Shown here: positions 34,956-45,598 of the stretch, piece by piece
How positions within the stretch are numbered: position 1 is the stretch's first letter
How the letters are laid out: each line of letters starts with the position of its first letter
Program-made: the position numbers and the translations under genes
Source of the DNA: Rhodobacteraceae bacterium DSL-40
GTDB lineage: Bacteria > Pseudomonadota > Alphaproteobacteria > Rhodobacterales > Rhodobacteraceae
DNA length: 64,000 bases
Direction: 5' to 3'
Assembly: GCA_003258405.1 (NCBI GenBank)
Contig: QKPN01000019.1
Coordinates: 20,500 to 84,499 of the forward strand
The notes under the pieces: model-generated
Told to the model about the DNA's origin: nothing
The model's database searches: none
What the model saw: the letters and a program-made list of their open reading frames with translations, nothing else

Positions 34956-36086
34956 ATGACCGAGGACATCCTGCAGACGCCGCTGAGCGCGATGCACCGA
35001 TCGAAAGGCGCCCGAATGGTCGCCTTCGCGGGCTACGACATGCCGCTCAACTTTCCTCTCGGCATTCTCAAGGAGCACCTGCATACGCGCGAGGCCGCCG
35101 GGCTCTTCGACGTGAGCCACATGGGGCAGGTGGAGATCCGGCCGAAATCGGGCAATCTCGAGGACGCCGCGCGGGCGTTCGAGGCGCTGGTGCCCGTCGA
35201 TGTGGTGGGTCTGGCGGAGGGGCGTCAGCGCTATGCCTTCTTCACCAACGATGCGGGCGGCATTCTCGACGATCTCATGGTGGCAAACCGCGGCGATCAT
35301 CTCTTCGTGGTGGTGAACGCGGCCTGCAAGGCGGCGGATCTCGCGCTGATGCGCGAGGCGCTGGGCGAGAGCTGCACGGTGGAGCCGCTCGAGCGCGCGC
35401 TCGTCGCGCTCCAGGGGCCGCGGTCCGAGGCCGTGCTGGCCGATCTTCACCCCGATGTCGCGCTGATGCGCTTCATGGAGGTGCGCGAGATCGACTTTCA
35501 CGGCATTCCGGGCGTGGTCTCGCGATCCGGCTACACCGGCGAGGACGGCTACGAGATCTCTCTTCCCGCAGGGTCGGCGGTGGATGTGGTGGAGCGCATC
35601 CTCGGGCATGAGGAGGTCGAGCCGATCGGGCTCGGGGCGCGCGACTCGCTGCGTCTGGAGGCGGGGCTCTGCCTCTATGGCCACGATATCGACGAGACGA
35701 CGACGCCGGTGGAGGCCGCGCTCGGCTGGGCGATCCAGGATGTCCGGCGCAATGGCGGGCGGCGCGCGGGCGGATTTCCGGGCGCGGGCGTGATCCTCTC
35801 GCAGCTTTCGGGCGGGGCGCCGCGGCGGCGCGTCGGGCTGCTGCCCGAGGGGCGGGCGCCGATGCGCGAGGGCACCGAGCTCTTCGCCGCAGAGGCGGGC
35901 GAGCCGGTGGGCCGGATCACTTCGGGCGGCTTCGGGCCGAGCGTCGGGGCGCCTGTCGCGATGGGATATGTGCCGAGCGAACTCGCGGCGCCGGGCACGC
36001 AACTGCTTGCCAAGCTCCGTGGAAAAATGCTGCCTGTAACGGTGGCGAAACTGCCCTTCATTGAACCGGGCTACAAGCGCGGCTGA
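34956..36086 (+). CDS. gcvT: Glycine cleavage system T protein (aminomethyltransferase)
   Basis: A 376-residue tetrahydrofolate-dependent aminomethyltransferase, the T component of the glycine cleavage complex: it releases ammonia from the lipoyl arm of GcvH and makes methylene-tetrahydrofolate. KGARMVAFAGYDMPLNF, RQRYAFFTNDAGGILDDLMV, SRSGYTGEDGYEISLPAG and GLGARDSLRLEAGLCLYGHD are conserved blocks. ATG 34956 follows GGGAGTGGAGGC. First gene of gcvTHP, directly behind the glycine riboswitch. Confidence 0.96.
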   Translation: MTEDILQTPLSAMHRSKGARMVAFAGYDMPLNFPLGILKEHLHTREAAGLFDVSHMGQVEIRPKSGNLEDAARAFEALVPVDVVGLAEGRQRYAFFTNDAGGILDDLMVANRGDHLFVVVNAACKAADLALMREALGESCTVEPLERALVALQGPRSEAVLADLHPDVALMRFMEVREIDFHGIPGVVSRSGYTGEDGYEISLPAGSAVDVVERILGHEEVEPIGLGARDSLRLEAGLCLYGHDIDETTTPVEAALGWAIQDVRRNGGRRAGGFPGAGVILSQLSGGAPRRRVGLLPEGRAPMREGTELFAAEAGEPVGRITSGGFGPSVGAPVAMGYVPSELAAPGTQLLAKLRGKMLPVTVAKLPFIEPGYKRG

Positions 36087-36104
36087 GGCGTGGAGAAAGA
36101 GCGA

Positions 36105-36467
36105 ATGCTGAAATTTACCGAGGAACACGAGTGGCTGAGGCAGGATGGGGACGAGGTGATCGTCGGCATCACCGAGCATGCCGCCGAGCAGCTGGGGGAC
36201 CTCGTCTTCGTGGAACTGCCCGAGGAGGGCGTCACGGTCGCCAAGGGTGACGAGATCGTCACCATCGAATCGGTGAAGGCCGCGAGCGACATCCTCGCGC
36301 CGCTCGACGGCACGATCACGGAAGTGAACACCGCGATCGTCGAGACGCCGGGCCTCGTGAACGAGGATCCGATGGAGGCGGGCTGGTTCTTCAAGATGAC
36401 GCTCGCGAACCCCGCCGATCTCGACGAGCTGATGGACGAGACGGCCTACGCCGAGTTCATCGCCTGA
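36105..36467 (+). CDS. gcvH: Glycine cleavage system H protein
   Basis: A 120-residue lipoyl carrier that shuttles the aminomethyl group between P, T and L proteins. The lipoylation site is Lys58 in [21 protein letters not shown] and [16 protein letters not shown] are family blocks. ATG 36105 has GGAGAAAGAG upstream; an in-frame upstream start at 36090 adds five residues and is less likely. Eighteen bases after gcvT. Confidence 0.97.
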   Translation: MLKFTEEHEWLRQDGDEVIVGITEHAAEQLGDLVFVELPEEGVTVAKGDEIVTIESVKAASDILAPLDGTITEVNTAIVETPGLVNEDPMEAGWFFKMTLANPADLDELMDETAYAEFIA

Positions 36468-36522
36468 GCCTGCGGGCCCGGTTCGACCGGGCCCGGCAGA
36501 AGATCCCGAACAAGGAAACGAC

Positions 36523-39360
36523 ATGGCCTTCGAGGAAACCGATTATCACCCCTATGACTTCGCCAACCGGCGCCATATCGGGCCGTCGCCGGCGGAGATG
36601 GAGCAGATGCTCGCGGTGGTGGGTGCCGAGAGCCTCGATGACCTGATCGACGAAACGGTGCCGAAGGCGATCCGTCAGGCCGAGCCGCTCGGCTGGGGGC
36701 TCGCGCTCTCCGAGCAGGCGGTGCTCCACCGCCTGCGTCAGGTCGCGGCGAAGAACCGCGTGATGACGAGCCTGATCGGGCAGGGCTACCACGGCACTGT
36801 GACACCGCCCGTCATCCAGCGGAATATCCTGGAAAATCCGGCGTGGTACACGGCCTATACGCCCTATCAGCCGGAGATCAGCCAGGGCCGGCTCGAGGCG
36901 CTGCTGAATTTCCAGACCATGATCTGCGATCTCACCGGGCTCGACGTCGCCAATGCCTCGCTGCTCGACGAGGGCAGCGCGGCGGCGGAGGCGATGGCGC
37001 TGGCGCAGCGCGCGGCGAAATCGAAGGCCAAGGCCTTCTTTGTCGACCGGGGCTGTCATCCGCAGACCATCGCGGTGATCGAGACGCGGGCCGCCCCCCT
37101 CGGCTGGACGGTGATCGTGGGCGACCCCTTCACCGAGCTCGAACCGGAAGAGGTCTTCGGGGCGCTCTTCCAGTATCCCGGCACCCATGGCGAACTGCAC
37201 GATTTCTCCGGGCCGATCGCCGCACTCCACGGCGCGAAGGCGCTGGCCTGCATGGCGGCCGATCCGCTGGCGCTGACGTTGCTGACGCCGCCGGGCGAGA
37301 TGGGGGCCGACATCGCCATCGGCACGACCCAGCGCTTCGGGGTGCCCCTGGGCTTTGGCGGGCCGCATGCGGCCTACATGGCGGTGAAGGATCCGCTCAA
37401 GCGCTCGATGCCGGGGCGGATCGTCGGGGTCTCGATCGACGCGCGCGGCAACCGGGCCTACCGCCTCAGCCTGCAGACCCGCGAGCAGCACATCCGGCGC
37501 GAGAAGGCGACCTCGAACATCTGCACCGCGCAGGCGCTGCTCGCGGTCATGGCCTCGATGTATGCGGTCTTCCACGGGCCGATGGGGCTCAAGGCGATCG
37601 CGCAGCGCATTCACCGCAAGACGGTGCGGCTGGTGAAGGGGCTCGAGAGCCTCGGCTTCGAAGTGGAGACGAAGCACTTCTTCGACACGGTGCTGGTGAA
37701 GGTCGGCGCGGTGCAGGGCGTGATCCTGAAGGCGGCCGAGGCGGAGGGGATCAATCTCCGCAAGGTGGGGGCCACCCATATCGGCATCAGTCTCGACGAG
37801 ACCACCCGGCGCGAGCACACCCAGAAGGTCTGGCGCGCCTTTGGCGGCGACATGCTCGACCGCGATCTGGACCACGAATACCGGCTGCCGGAAAATCTTG
37901 TCCGCACAAGCACATATCTGACGCACCCGATCTTCCACATGAACCGGGCCGAGGCGGAGATGACCCGCTACATGCGGCGGCTGGCCGACCGCGATCTGGC
38001 GCTCGATCGGGCGATGATCCCGCTCGGCTCCTGCACCATGAAGCTCAACGCCACCGCCGAGATGATGGCGATCACCTGGCCCGAATTCGCCGACATCCAT
38101 CCCTTTGCGCCGGACACGCAGACGGCGGGCTACCAGGAGCTCATCGGCGATTTCTCCGAGAAGCTCTGCGCCATCACCGGCTATGACGCGTTCTCGATGC
38201 AGCCGAACTCCGGCGCGCAGGGCGAGTTTGCCGGGCTGATGACGATCCGGGCCTATCACGCGAGCCGGGGCGAGGCGCATCGCGACGTCTGCCTGATCCC
38301 GGTTTCGGCGCACGGGACGAATCCGGCCAGCGCGCAGATGGCGGGCATGAAGGTCGTGGTGGTGAAGTCGGCCGAGAACGGCGACATCGACCTCGAGGAT
38401 TTCCGCGCCAAGGCCGAGCAGCATTCGGACACGCTGTCGGCCTGCATGATCACCTATCCCTCGACGCATGGCGTCTTCGAGGAGACCGTGCGCGCGGTCT
38501 GCGACATCACCCATGCCCATGGCGGGCAGGTCTATCTCGACGGGGCGAACATGAACGCGCTGGTGGGGCTGGCGCGGCCCGGCGACATCGGCTCGGACGT
38601 GAGCCATCTGAACCTGCACAAGACCTTCTGCATCCCCCATGGCGGCGGCGGACCCGGCGTGGGGCCGATCGGGGTGAAGACCCATCTGGCGCCGTTCCTG
38701 CCCGGCATCGAGGGCGGTGCGGGAATGGTCGCGTCGGCGGGCTCGGCCTCGATCCTGCCGATCTCCTGGGCCTACTGCCTGCTGATGGGCGGCGCGGGGC
38801 TGACCCAGGCGACGAAGGTGGCGATTCTCAACGCCAACTACATCGCGGCGCGGCTGAAGCAGGCCTATCCGATCCTCTATGCCTCGAAGACCGGACGGGT
38901 GGCGCATGAGTGCATCGTGGATACGCGGGTGCTGAAGGAGAGCGCGGGGGTGACGGTCGATGACGTCGCCAAGCGGCTCATCGACTGCGGCTTTCACGCG
39001 CCGACCATGAGCTGGCCGGTGGCGGGCACGCTGATGATCGAGCCGACCGAGTCGGAGCCCAAGGCCGAGCTCGACCGCTTCTGCACCGCGATGCTCGCCA
39101 TCGCGGCAGAGGCGACGGCGATCGCCGAGGGCCTGATGGACCCGGAAAACAATCCGCTGAAGCGCGCACCGCATACGGTCGAGGATCTCGTGGGGGTCTG
39201 GGACCGGCCGTATGACCGCGAGGCCGCCTGCTATCCGCCCGGCGCCTTCCGGGTGGACAAGTACTGGCCGCCGGTCAACCGGGTGGACAATGTCTGGGGC
39301 GACCGCAACCTCGTCTGCGCCTGCCCGCCGCTCGAAAGCTACGCCGCGGCGGCGGAGTAG
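36523..39360 (+). CDS. gcvP: Glycine dehydrogenase (decarboxylating), P protein
   Basis: A 945-residue PLP enzyme that decarboxylates glycine and passes the aminomethyl group to GcvH. Single-chain form: N-terminal half with [15 protein letters not shown] and C-terminal half with the PLP-binding Lys700 in [16 protein letters not shown]. The glycine-rich loop is important for cofactor binding in this family. ATG 36523; last gene of gcvTHP, ends in TAG. A terminator stands 100 bases downstream. The L protein (dihydrolipoyl dehydrogenase) is not in the window. Confidence 0.97.
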   Translation: MAFEETDYHPYDFANRRHIGPSPAEMEQMLAVVGAESLDDLIDETVPKAIRQAEPLGWGLALSEQAVLHRLRQVAAKNRVMTSLIGQGYHGTVTPPVIQRNILENPAWYTAYTPYQPEISQGRLEALLNFQTMICDLTGLDVANASLLDEGSAAAEAMALAQRAAKSKAKAFFVDRGCHPQTIAVIETRAAPLGWTVIVGDPFTELEPEEVFGALFQYPGTHGELHDFSGPIAALHGAKALACMAADPLALTLLTPPGEMGADIAIGTTQRFGVPLGFGGPHAAYMAVKDPLKRSMPGRIVGVSIDARGNRAYRLSLQTREQHIRREKATSNICTAQALLAVMASMYAVFHGPMGLKAIAQRIHRKTVRLVKGLESLGFEVETKHFFDTVLVKVGAVQGVILKAAEAEGINLRKVGATHIGISLDETTRREHTQKVWRAFGGDMLDRDLDHEYRLPENLVRTSTYLTHPIFHMNRAEAEMTRYMRRLADRDLALDRAMIPLGSCTMKLNATAEMMAITWPEFADIHPFAPDTQTAGYQELIGDFSEKLCAITGYDAFSMQPNSGAQGEFAGLMTIRAYHASRGEAHRDVCLIPVSAHGTNPASAQMAGMKVVVVKSAENGDIDLEDFRAKAEQHSDTLSACMITYPSTHGVFEETVRAVCDITHAHGGQVYLDGANMNALVGLARPGDIGSDVSHLNLHKTFCIPHGGGGPGVGPIGVKTHLAPFLPGIEGGAGMVASAGSASILPISWAYCLLMGGAGLTQATKVAILNANYIAARLKQAYPILYASKTGRVAHECIVDTRVLKESAGVTVDDVAKRLIDCGFHAPTMSWPVAGTLMIEPTESEPKAELDRFCTAMLAIAAEATAIAEGLMDPENNPLKRAPHTVEDLVGVWDRPYDREAACYPPGAFRVDKYWPPVNRVDNVWGDRNLVCACPPLESYAAAAE

Positions 39361-39460
39361 GGGCGAAACCCCGATGCCGCTTGCTGGCAGGCGGCGGCAG
39401 AAGGGCGGGTGATCGGCTTCCGGCGAGATTTCACAACTGTGGGTGTAGTATCTTTCAGGT

Positions 39461-39496
39461 GCTGTCGCGTGCTGCGCCGCACGCGGCAGCTTTCTT
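39461..39496 (+). terminator. Intrinsic terminator of the gcv operon
   Basis: GCTGTCGCGTGC pairs with GCACGCGGCAGC (one G-U) around a 6-base loop and is followed by TTTCTT. It separates gcvTHP from nuo. Confidence 0.82.
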
Positions 39497-39530
39497 GACC
39501 AATCCGCAGGAATGACCCGTGCGGGCTCAG

Positions 39531-39559
39531 TTGACCTCCGCTCCGGGCGTCGTTATGCC
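39531..39559 (+). promoter_or_regulatory. Putative nuo operon promoter
   Basis: TTGACC (39531-39536), 17-base spacer, TATGCC (39554-39559), after the gcv terminator and about 60 bases before nuoA. The only reasonable sigma-70-like pair in the gap. Confidence 0.4.
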
Positions 39560-39621
39560 AGCGTATAGCGAGGGTGCGCCGCGGTGCACCGAAGTTAACT
39601 GACATTGGTCGGAGGTGAGAA

Positions 39622-39987
39622 ATGGATGATCTCTTGCGCGAGTATCTTCCGATCCTGATCTTCCTCGGACTGGCGGTCGCCCTGGGCCTTGTGCTTCTGC
39701 TCTCGGCCGTGATCGTCGCGATCAGCAATCCCGATCCCGAGAAGGTTTCCGCGTATGAATGCGGGTTCAACGCATTCGACGACGCGCGCATGAAGTTCGA
39801 CGTCCGGTTCTATCTGGTCTCGATCCTGTTCATCATCTTCGACCTCGAGGTCGCCTTCCTGTTCCCCTGGGCGGTGAGTTTCCAGAACCTCGGCGATCTC
39901 GGGTTCTGGTCGATGATGGTCTTCCTCGCCGTGCTGACGATCGGCTTTGCCTACGAATGGAAGAAGGGAGCCCTGGAATGGGAGTGA
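39622..39987 (+). CDS. nuoA: NADH-quinone oxidoreductase subunit A
   Basis: A 121-residue membrane subunit of proton-pumping complex I, with three transmembrane helices. [21 protein letters not shown] is partly the conserved loop (Cys included) that lies near the quinone site in known structures; [11 protein letters not shown] is in TM2. ATG 39622 follows GGAGG. First gene of a 14-subunit operon; its stop overlaps nuoB by ten bases. Confidence 0.96.
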   Translation: MDDLLREYLPILIFLGLAVALGLVLLLSAVIVAISNPDPEKVSAYECGFNAFDDARMKFDVRFYLVSILFIIFDLEVAFLFPWAVSFQNLGDLGFWSMMVFLAVLTIGFAYEWKKGALEWE

Positions 39988-40592
39988 CACCGACCGGACA
40001 GGCCACCGAGTCGAAGACCGACACCGGCTCCGGCGCGTTCGTCCCGGCTGCGGGGTCCGGCACCTATGCCGCCGGGCTCAACGCGGCGGGTGCCGACAAG
40101 GAAGTCGCGGCGCGCGCGCTTTCCGACGAGCTTGCCGACAAGGGCTTCCTGGTGACCTCGACCGCGGGCATGATCAACTGGGCCCGCACCGGTTCGCTGC
40201 ACTGGATGACCTTCGGGCTTGCCTGCTGCGCCGTCGAGATGATGCAGACATCGATGCCGCGCTACGACCTCGAGCGCTTCGGCACCGCCCCGCGCGCCTC
40301 GCCGCGCCAGTCGGACCTGATGATCGTCGCGGGCACGCTCACCAACAAGATGGCGCCGGCGCTCCGCAAGGTCTACGACCAGATGCCCGAGCCGCGCTAC
40401 GTGATCTCGATGGGGTCCTGCGCCAACGGCGGCGGCTACTATCACTACAGCTATTCGGTGGTGCGCGGCTGTGACCGGGTGGTGCCGGTCGATGTCTATG
40501 TGCCGGGCTGCCCGCCGACCGCGGAGGCGCTGCTCTACGGGATCCTGCAGCTTCAGCGCAAGATCCGCCGCACCGGCACGATCGTGCGCTGA
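39978..40592 (+). CDS. nuoB: NADH-quinone oxidoreductase subunit B
   Basis: A 204-residue peripheral-arm subunit that holds cluster N2, the last [4Fe-4S] centre before quinone. The four cluster ligands are visible as the adjacent Cys83-Cys84 ([11 protein letters not shown]), Cys148 (SMGSCANGG) and Cys178 (VPGCPP). It has an N-terminal low-complexity Thr/Ser/Gly/Ala extension of about 40 residues compared with E. coli. ATG 39978 lies within nuoA. Confidence 0.97.
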   Translation: MGVTPTGQATESKTDTGSGAFVPAAGSGTYAAGLNAAGADKEVAARALSDELADKGFLVTSTAGMINWARTGSLHWMTFGLACCAVEMMQTSMPRYDLERFGTAPRASPRQSDLMIVAGTLTNKMAPALRKVYDQMPEPRYVISMGSCANGGGYYHYSYSVVRGCDRVVPVDVYVPGCPPTAEALLYGILQLQRKIRRTGTIVR

Positions 40593-40609
40593 GGACGGGG
40601 GAGAACGCC

Positions 40610-41218
40610 ATGGAACTTGCCGCCTTCCAGGATCTTCAGGAGACGATCACCGCCCGCCAGGAGGCTGCGGTCGTCGGTTCGGAGATCCGTCACGGGGAGC
40701 TGACCATCACCGTCACGCCCGCCTCGCTCGTCGATTTCATCTCCTACCTCAAGATGGACGGGGCCTGCCGCTTCACCACGCTCATCGACATCACGGCGGT
40801 GGACTGGCCGGAGCGCGAGAAGCGTTTCGAGCTGGTCTATCACTTCCTGTCGATGCACCTGAACCAGCGCATCCGGATCAAGGCCGACGTGCGCGAGGAC
40901 GAGCTCGTGCCCTCGATCGTCGAGGTGCATCCCGGTGCGAACTGGTATGAGCGCGAAGTCTTCGACATGTACGGGATCCTGTTCTCGGGCCATCCCGACC
41001 TGCGCCGGATCCTCACCGACTACGGGTTCCGCGGCTATCCGCTCCGCAAGGATTTCCCGACCACGGGCTATGTCGAGGTCCGCTACGACGAGGAACAGAA
41101 GCGCGTGGTCTACGAGCCGGTCCAGCTCGTGCAGGAATACCGGCAGTTCGACTTCATGAGCCCGTGGGAGGGCGCGGAATACATCCTTCCCGGCGACGAA
41201 AAGAAGGGCGGGGCGTGA
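40610..41218 (+). CDS. nuoC: NADH-quinone oxidoreductase subunit C
   Basis: A 202-residue peripheral-arm subunit (30-kDa type), separate from NuoD as in mitochondria and other alphaproteobacteria, unlike the NuoCD fusion of E. coli. [16 protein letters not shown] sequence and the family signature [20 protein letters not shown] followed by [19 protein letters not shown] are present. ATG 40610 follows GGGGGAG. The TGA overlaps the GTG of a small extra gene. Confidence 0.97.
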   Translation: MELAAFQDLQETITARQEAAVVGSEIRHGELTITVTPASLVDFISYLKMDGACRFTTLIDITAVDWPEREKRFELVYHFLSMHLNQRIRIKADVREDELVPSIVEVHPGANWYEREVFDMYGILFSGHPDLRRILTDYGFRGYPLRKDFPTTGYVEVRYDEEQKRVVYEPVQLVQEYRQFDFMSPWEGAEYILPGDEKKGGA

Positions 41219-41403
41219 CGGGACTGCTGATCTGGGCCATCGGTACGGCGCTGGTGATCCTTCCGCTCTGGAAGCTCTGCGCCCGCGCCGGTCTTCCGCC
41301 GGCCCTGTCTCTGATCAGTGTGATGCCGGTGTTCGGCGTCATCCTTCTTTGGATTCTCGCGCTCAGGCCATGGCCCGGAGATCCCGGCTACGAGGGGAAC
41401 TAG
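41215..41403 (+). CDS. Small nuo-embedded membrane protein 1
   Basis: A 62-residue protein with two hydrophobic segments ([20 protein letters not shown] and [20 protein letters not shown]) and a short polar tail. GTG 41215 overlaps the nuoC stop (GTGA), implying coupled translation. It resembles the 71-residue protein at 46109-46324: both share a (I/L)P(F/L)WKL...P(V/L)...LWILA(F/L)..WP pattern. Rhodobacter capsulatus and Paracoccus nuo operons are known to contain unidentified reading frames between subunits. Function unknown. Confidence 0.8.
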   Translation: MTGLLIWAIGTALVILPLWKLCARAGLPPALSLISVMPVFGVILLWILALRPWPGDPGYEGN

Positions 41404-41406
41404 ACG

Positions 41407-42618
41407 ATGGACGGAAACGTGACCGACGTCATGACCGGAGAGCAGAGCATCCGGAATTTCAACATCAACTTCGGCCCGCAGCATCCGGCTGCGCACGGGG
41501 TGCTGCGGCTGGTGCTCGAGCTCGACGGTGAGGTTGTTGAGCGGGTCGACCCGCATATCGGGCTCCTGCACCGCGGCACCGAGAAGCTGATGGAGAGCCG
41601 CACCTATCTCCAGAACCTGCCCTATCTCGACCGGCTCGACTACGTGGCGCCGATGAACCAGGAGCATGCCTGGTGCCTTGCGATCGAGCGGATGACGGGC
41701 ACCGAGATCTCCCGGCGCGCCTCTCTCATCCGCGTGCTCTATTCCGAGATCGGGCGGATCCTGAACCACCTCCTCAACGTCACCACGCAGGCGATGGACG
41801 TGGGCGCGCTCACCCCGCCACTCTGGGGCTTCGAGGAGCGCGAGAAGCTCATGGTCTTCTACGAGCGGGCCTGCGGCGCGCGGCTCCACTCGGCCTATTT
41901 CCGGCCCGGCGGCGTGCATCAGGACCTGCCGCAGGATCTGCTCGACGACATCGCCACCTGGGCGGGCGAATTCCCGGAGATCATCGACGATATCGAGGGG
42001 CTTCTCACCGAGAACCGGATCTTCAAGCAGCGCAACGTCGACATCGGCATCGTGAGCCAGCAGGACTGCCAGGACTGGGGCATGTCGGGCGTCATGGTGC
42101 GCGGCTCGGGGCTCAAGTGGGACCTGCGCCGTTCGCAGCCCTACGAGTGCTATGACGAGTTCGACTTCCTGATCCCGGTCGGCAGGAACGGCGACTGCTA
42201 TGACCGCTATCTCTGCCGCATGCACGAGATGCGCGAGAGCACGAAGATCATCAACCAGGCGATCGCCAAGCTCGAGAAGTGCAAGGGCGAGGATGTGCTG
42301 GTGCGCGGCAAGCTCTCGCCGCCGAGCCGGGCGACGATGAAGAGCTCGATGGAAGCGCTGATCCATCACTTCAAGCTCTACACCGAGGGCTTCCACGTGC
42401 CGGCGGGCGAGATCTATGCCGCGGTCGAGGCGCCGAAGGGCGAGTTCGGCGTCTATCTCGTGTCCGATGGCACCAACAAGCCCTGGAAGGTCAAGCTTCG
42501 CGCGCCGGGCTATCCGCATCTGCAGGCGATGGATCACATCTGCCGCGGCCACATGCTCGCGGATGTCTCCGCCGCCCTCGGCTCGCTCGATATCGTGTTC
42601 GGGGAGGTGGACCGGTGA
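41407..42618 (+). CDS. nuoD: NADH-quinone oxidoreductase subunit D
   Basis: A 403-residue peripheral-arm subunit (49-kDa type) forming much of the quinone pocket with Nuo[35 protein letters not shown] and SFRPGG-like [12 protein letters not shown] regions are present; His and Tyr residues of the quinone site lie in the first of these in homologues. ATG 41407. Its TGA overlaps the GTG of a small secreted-protein gene. Confidence 0.97.
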   Translation: MDGNVTDVMTGEQSIRNFNINFGPQHPAAHGVLRLVLELDGEVVERVDPHIGLLHRGTEKLMESRTYLQNLPYLDRLDYVAPMNQEHAWCLAIERMTGTEISRRASLIRVLYSEIGRILNHLLNVTTQAMDVGALTPPLWGFEEREKLMVFYERACGARLHSAYFRPGGVHQDLPQDLLDDIATWAGEFPEIIDDIEGLLTENRIFKQRNVDIGIVSQQDCQDWGMSGVMVRGSGLKWDLRRSQPYECYDEFDFLIPVGRNGDCYDRYLCRMHEMRESTKIINQAIAKLEKCKGEDVLVRGKLSPPSRATMKSSMEALIHHFKLYTEGFHVPAGEIYAAVEAPKGEFGVYLVSDGTNKPWKVKLRAPGYPHLQAMDHICRGHMLADVSAALGSLDIVFGEVDR

Positions 42619-42902
42619 GGATTTCCCGCTCCGCAGCCCTGTTTTCGGGCGGGGTGGCTGCGGCTCTTGCCGCGGCCCCTGTGCTTGCCGAAGAGGCTGT
42701 CGATCCGGCGCCGCTGGCCGAGGCTTTCGTGAAGATCGGCTGTCACGGCACGGAAAAGGATATCTTTCCCTATGTCGGGAGCAATGGGCTGGAGGCGTCG
42801 AGTTTCGGGGCCCAGTTCAAGGCGCTCGCCGCATCCGGCCATCTGGTTTCGGATGACCATGGCGAGACGTTCCGACTGACCAACTGGGGGCCTTGCGAAT
42901 AA
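42615..42902 (+). CDS. Small exported protein between nuoD and nuoE
   Basis: A 95-residue protein starting at GTG 42615, overlapping the nuoD stop (GTGA), and ending in TAATG shared with the nuoE start. It has a signal peptide ([19 protein letters not shown]) and a mature domain of about 70 residues with two cysteines ([15 protein letters not shown]), likely a disulfide. The double coupling suggests a fixed ratio to complex I subunits. It is not one of the 14 core subunits and I know no function. Confidence 0.78.
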   Translation: MRISRSAALFSGGVAAALAAAPVLAEEAVDPAPLAEAFVKIGCHGTEKDIFPYVGSNGLEASSFGAQFKALAASGHLVSDDHGETFRLTNWGPCE

Positions 42903-44023
42903 TGCTGCGCAGACTTTACGACGAACAACCCGAGAGCTTCGCCTTTACCCCCGCCAATCTGGAGTGGGCGAAGGGGCAGATCGCGAAATACCCCGAGGGC
43001 CGTCAGGCGAGCGCGGTGATCCCGCTGCTCTGGCGGGCGCAGGAGCAGGAAGGCTGGGTGTCGAGGCCGGCGATCGAGGAGATCGCGAAGATGCTCGGCA
43101 TGGCCTCGATCCGCGTGCTCGAGGTCGCGACCTTCTATTTCATGTTCCAGCTCCGCCCGGTGGGCACGGTGGCGCATGTGCAGGTCTGCGGCACGACCTC
43201 CTGCATGATCTGCGGGGCGGAAGACCTCATGGCGGTCTGCAAGGAAAAGATCGCGGCGCATCCGCACGAGCTTTCCGCCGATGGCAAGTTCTCCTGGGAA
43301 GAGGTCGAATGCCTCGGGTCCTGCGCGAACGCGCCGATGGCGCAGATCGGCAAGGACTATTACGAGGATCTGACCGCCGAGAGCTTCGGGGCGCTGCTCG
43401 ATGCGCTGGCGCGCGGCGAGGTGCCGGTGCCCGGATCGCAGACCGGGCGGTTTTCCTCCGAGCCCGCCGGCGGGCGGACCTCGCTCAAGGACGGCGATCC
43501 GGCCTATGAGGGCAATTCCTCGGTGAGCCTCGCGGTCTTCGGTCAGGATACGGTGAAGCGGATCACCGGCGACGAGCCCGCGCTCCGGATGCCCGAAGCG
43601 GAAGGCGCGGTGGCCGAAGCGGAACCGGAAGCGGCACCGGAACCGGAAGCGGCGCCGGCGGCTCCCGCCCCGGCGATGGACGAGCCGGTTGCGGCCGCCG
43701 AGGGCGAGCCGACCGATCCCGAGCCGGTCGAGGAGGGCAGCAAGCCGCCGACGCTGGTGGAGCCGCGGGACGGACAGCCGGATGACCTCAAGAAGATCAA
43801 GGGCATCGGGCCGAAGCTCGAGCAGCTGCTGCATTCGCTCGGCTACTATCATTTCGATCAGATCGCGGCCTGGACAGGGGCCGAGGTTGCATGGGTGGAC
43901 GCCAATCTCGAGGGCTTCCGGGGCCGGGTCACGCGCGACGAATGGGTCGCGCAGGCCAAGGTGCTTGCCGGCGGTGGCGACACCGAGTTTTCCGAGCGCG
44001 TCGACAAGGGCGACGTCTACTGA
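42902..44023 (+). CDS. nuoE: NADH-quinone oxidoreductase subunit E with long C-terminal extension
   Basis: A 373-residue protein. Residues 1 to about 165 are the 24-kDa subunit carrying the [2Fe-2S] cluster N1a: Cys96, Cys101, Cys137 and Cys141 (CGTTSC, CLGSC). The rest is an addition: a linker with runs of Ala, Pro and Glu (about 230-285) and a C-terminal helix-hairpin-helix-like domain (about 300-365: [20 protein letters not shown]). E. coli NuoE is 166 residues. Similar long tails occur in other Rhodobacterales; role unknown. ATG 42902 overlaps the preceding TAA. A 116-base gap without a gene follows. Confidence 0.95.
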   Translation: MLRRLYDEQPESFAFTPANLEWAKGQIAKYPEGRQASAVIPLLWRAQEQEGWVSRPAIEEIAKMLGMASIRVLEVATFYFMFQLRPVGTVAHVQVCGTTSCMICGAEDLMAVCKEKIAAHPHELSADGKFSWEEVECLGSCANAPMAQIGKDYYEDLTAESFGALLDALARGEVPVPGSQTGRFSSEPAGGRTSLKDGDPAYEGNSSVSLAVFGQDTVKRITGDEPALRMPEAEGAVAEAEPEAAPEPEAAPAAPAPAMDEPVAAAEGEPTDPEPVEEGSKPPTLVEPRDGQPDDLKKIKGIGPKLEQLLHSLGYYHFDQIAAWTGAEVAWVDANLEGFRGRVTRDEWVAQAKVLAGGGDTEFSERVDKGDVY

Positions 44024-44139
44024 ACGCGAGGGGTGTCCCGAGGGGCGCCCGCAAGAGCGGTCCGCGCAGTGGCGCGCGCGGGCCTGAACCAGACCAAGCA
44101 GCCCGACCCCCGCGGGCCGGCAGATAGGGACAGATACGG

Positions 44140-45435
44140 ATGCTGGCGGACAAGGACCGGATCTTCACCAATCTCTACGGCATGTATGACCGTAGCCTGA
44201 AGGGTGCGCAGGCGCGCGGCCACTGGGACGGCACCGCCGAGATCCTGGGCCGTGGCCGTGACAAGATCATCGAGGAGGTGAAGGCCAGCGGGCTCCGGGG
44301 CCGCGGCGGCGCGGGCTTCCCGACCGGGCTCAAGTGGTCCTTCATGCCGAAGGGCGATGACGGGCGGCCGCATTACCTCGTGGTCAACGCCGACGAATCC
44401 GAGCCCGCGACCTGCAAGGACCGCGAGATCATGCGCCACGATCCGCACACGCTGATCGAGGGCTGCCTGATCGCGAGCTTCGCGATGGGCGCGCATGCCT
44501 GCTACATCTACATCCGTGGCGAATACATCCGCGAGCGCGAGGCGCTGCAGATTGCCATCGACGAATGCTATGACGCGGGGCTGCTCGGCAAGAACGCCTG
44601 CGGCTCGGGCTGGGATTTCGACCTCTATGTGCATCATGGCGCCGGGGCCTATATCTGCGGCGAGGAGACGGCGCTGCTCGAGAGCCTCGAGGGGCGCAAG
44701 GGCATGCCGCGGCTGAAGCCGCCTTTCCCTGCGAACACAGGTCTTTATGGCGCGCCGACCACGGTCAACAACGTGGAATCGATCGCCGTCGTGCCGACGA
44801 TCCTGCGCCGGGGGGCGGGGTGGTATGCGAGCTTCGGGCGGCCCAACAACGCCGGGGTGAAGCTCTACGGTCTGACGGGGCATGTGAACACGCCCTGCGT
44901 CGTCGAGGAATCGATGTCGATCTCGCTCAAGGAGCTGATCGAGAAGCACGGCGGCGGCGTGCGCGGCGGCTGGAAGAACCTCAAGGCGGTGATCCCCGGC
45001 GGGGCTTCCTGCCCGGTGATCCCGGCCAGCCATTGCGACGACGCGATCATGGATTACGACGGCATGCGGGAGCTGAAATCCTCCTTCGGCACCGCCTGCG
45101 CCATCGTGATCGACCAGCAAACCGATGTCATCAAGGCCGTCTGGCGGCTCTCGAAGTTCTTCAAGCACGAGAGCTGCGGCCAGTGCACGCCCTGCCGCGA
45201 GGGCACGGGCTGGATGATGCGGGTGATGGACCGGCTGGTGACGGGGGATGCGGAGCCGCACGAGATCGACATGCTGCTCGACGTGACCAAGCAGGTCGAG
45301 GGCCACACGATCTGCGCGCTCGGCGATGCGGCGGCCTGGCCGATCCAGGGCCTGATCCGGCATTTCCGCAACGAGATCGAGGACCGGATCAAGGCGAAGA
45401 AGACCGGCCGCGTGAGCGCGGTGGCGGCGGAATGA
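44140..45435 (+). CDS. nuoF: NADH-quinone oxidoreductase subunit F
   Basis: A 431-residue subunit with the NADH and FMN sites and cluster N3. GLRGRRGAGFPTG-type sequence ([20 protein letters not shown]), [18 protein letters not shown] region and [19 protein letters not shown] are the NADH/FMN blocks; [14 protein letters not shown] gives the [4Fe-4S] ligands Cys346, Cys349 and Cys352. ATG 44140. It is separated from nuoE by 116 bases, unusual for this tightly packed operon. Confidence 0.97.
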   Translation: MLADKDRIFTNLYGMYDRSLKGAQARGHWDGTAEILGRGRDKIIEEVKASGLRGRGGAGFPTGLKWSFMPKGDDGRPHYLVVNADESEPATCKDREIMRHDPHTLIEGCLIASFAMGAHACYIYIRGEYIREREALQIAIDECYDAGLLGKNACGSGWDFDLYVHHGAGAYICGEETALLESLEGRKGMPRLKPPFPANTGLYGAPTTVNNVESIAVVPTILRRGAGWYASFGRPNNAGVKLYGLTGHVNTPCVVEESMSISLKELIEKHGGGVRGGWKNLKAVIPGGASCPVIPASHCDDAIMDYDGMRELKSSFGTACAIVIDQQTDVIKAVWRLSKFFKHESCGQCTPCREGTGWMMRVMDRLVTGDAEPHEIDMLLDVTKQVEGHTICALGDAAAWPIQGLIRHFRNEIEDRIKAKKTGRVSAVAAE

Positions 45436-45456
45436 GAAAAATGCCGGAACATCAAG

Positions 45457-45551
45457 GGTTAACGGCGCAAACGGCGATCTGGAACCCGTATGGAATGCAT
45501 ATGGAATCCGTATTGCGAGAAGAACAGTCGGAATTGAGAGGTTAACGGCGC
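45457..45551. repeat. 12-base direct repeat enclosing a 71-base AT-rich segment
   Basis: GGTTAACGGCGC occurs at 45457-45468 and 45540-45551. Between them lies a relatively AT-rich segment with a short tandem pattern (GTATGGAATGC at 45488-45498, ATATGGAATCC at 45499-45509). It sits between nuoF and the DUF3291 gene. It could be a trace of a small insertion. Confidence 0.55.
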
Positions 45552-45598
45552 CCCCCGTGCGGGAGCCGTCAGGCATCGGACCACGAACTGGAGCGGTC

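Noticed and set aside
45497..45545. 16-codon frame between nuoF and the DUF3291 gene
   Set aside because: Too short, no convincing Shine-Dalgarno, lies across the 12-base direct repeat.
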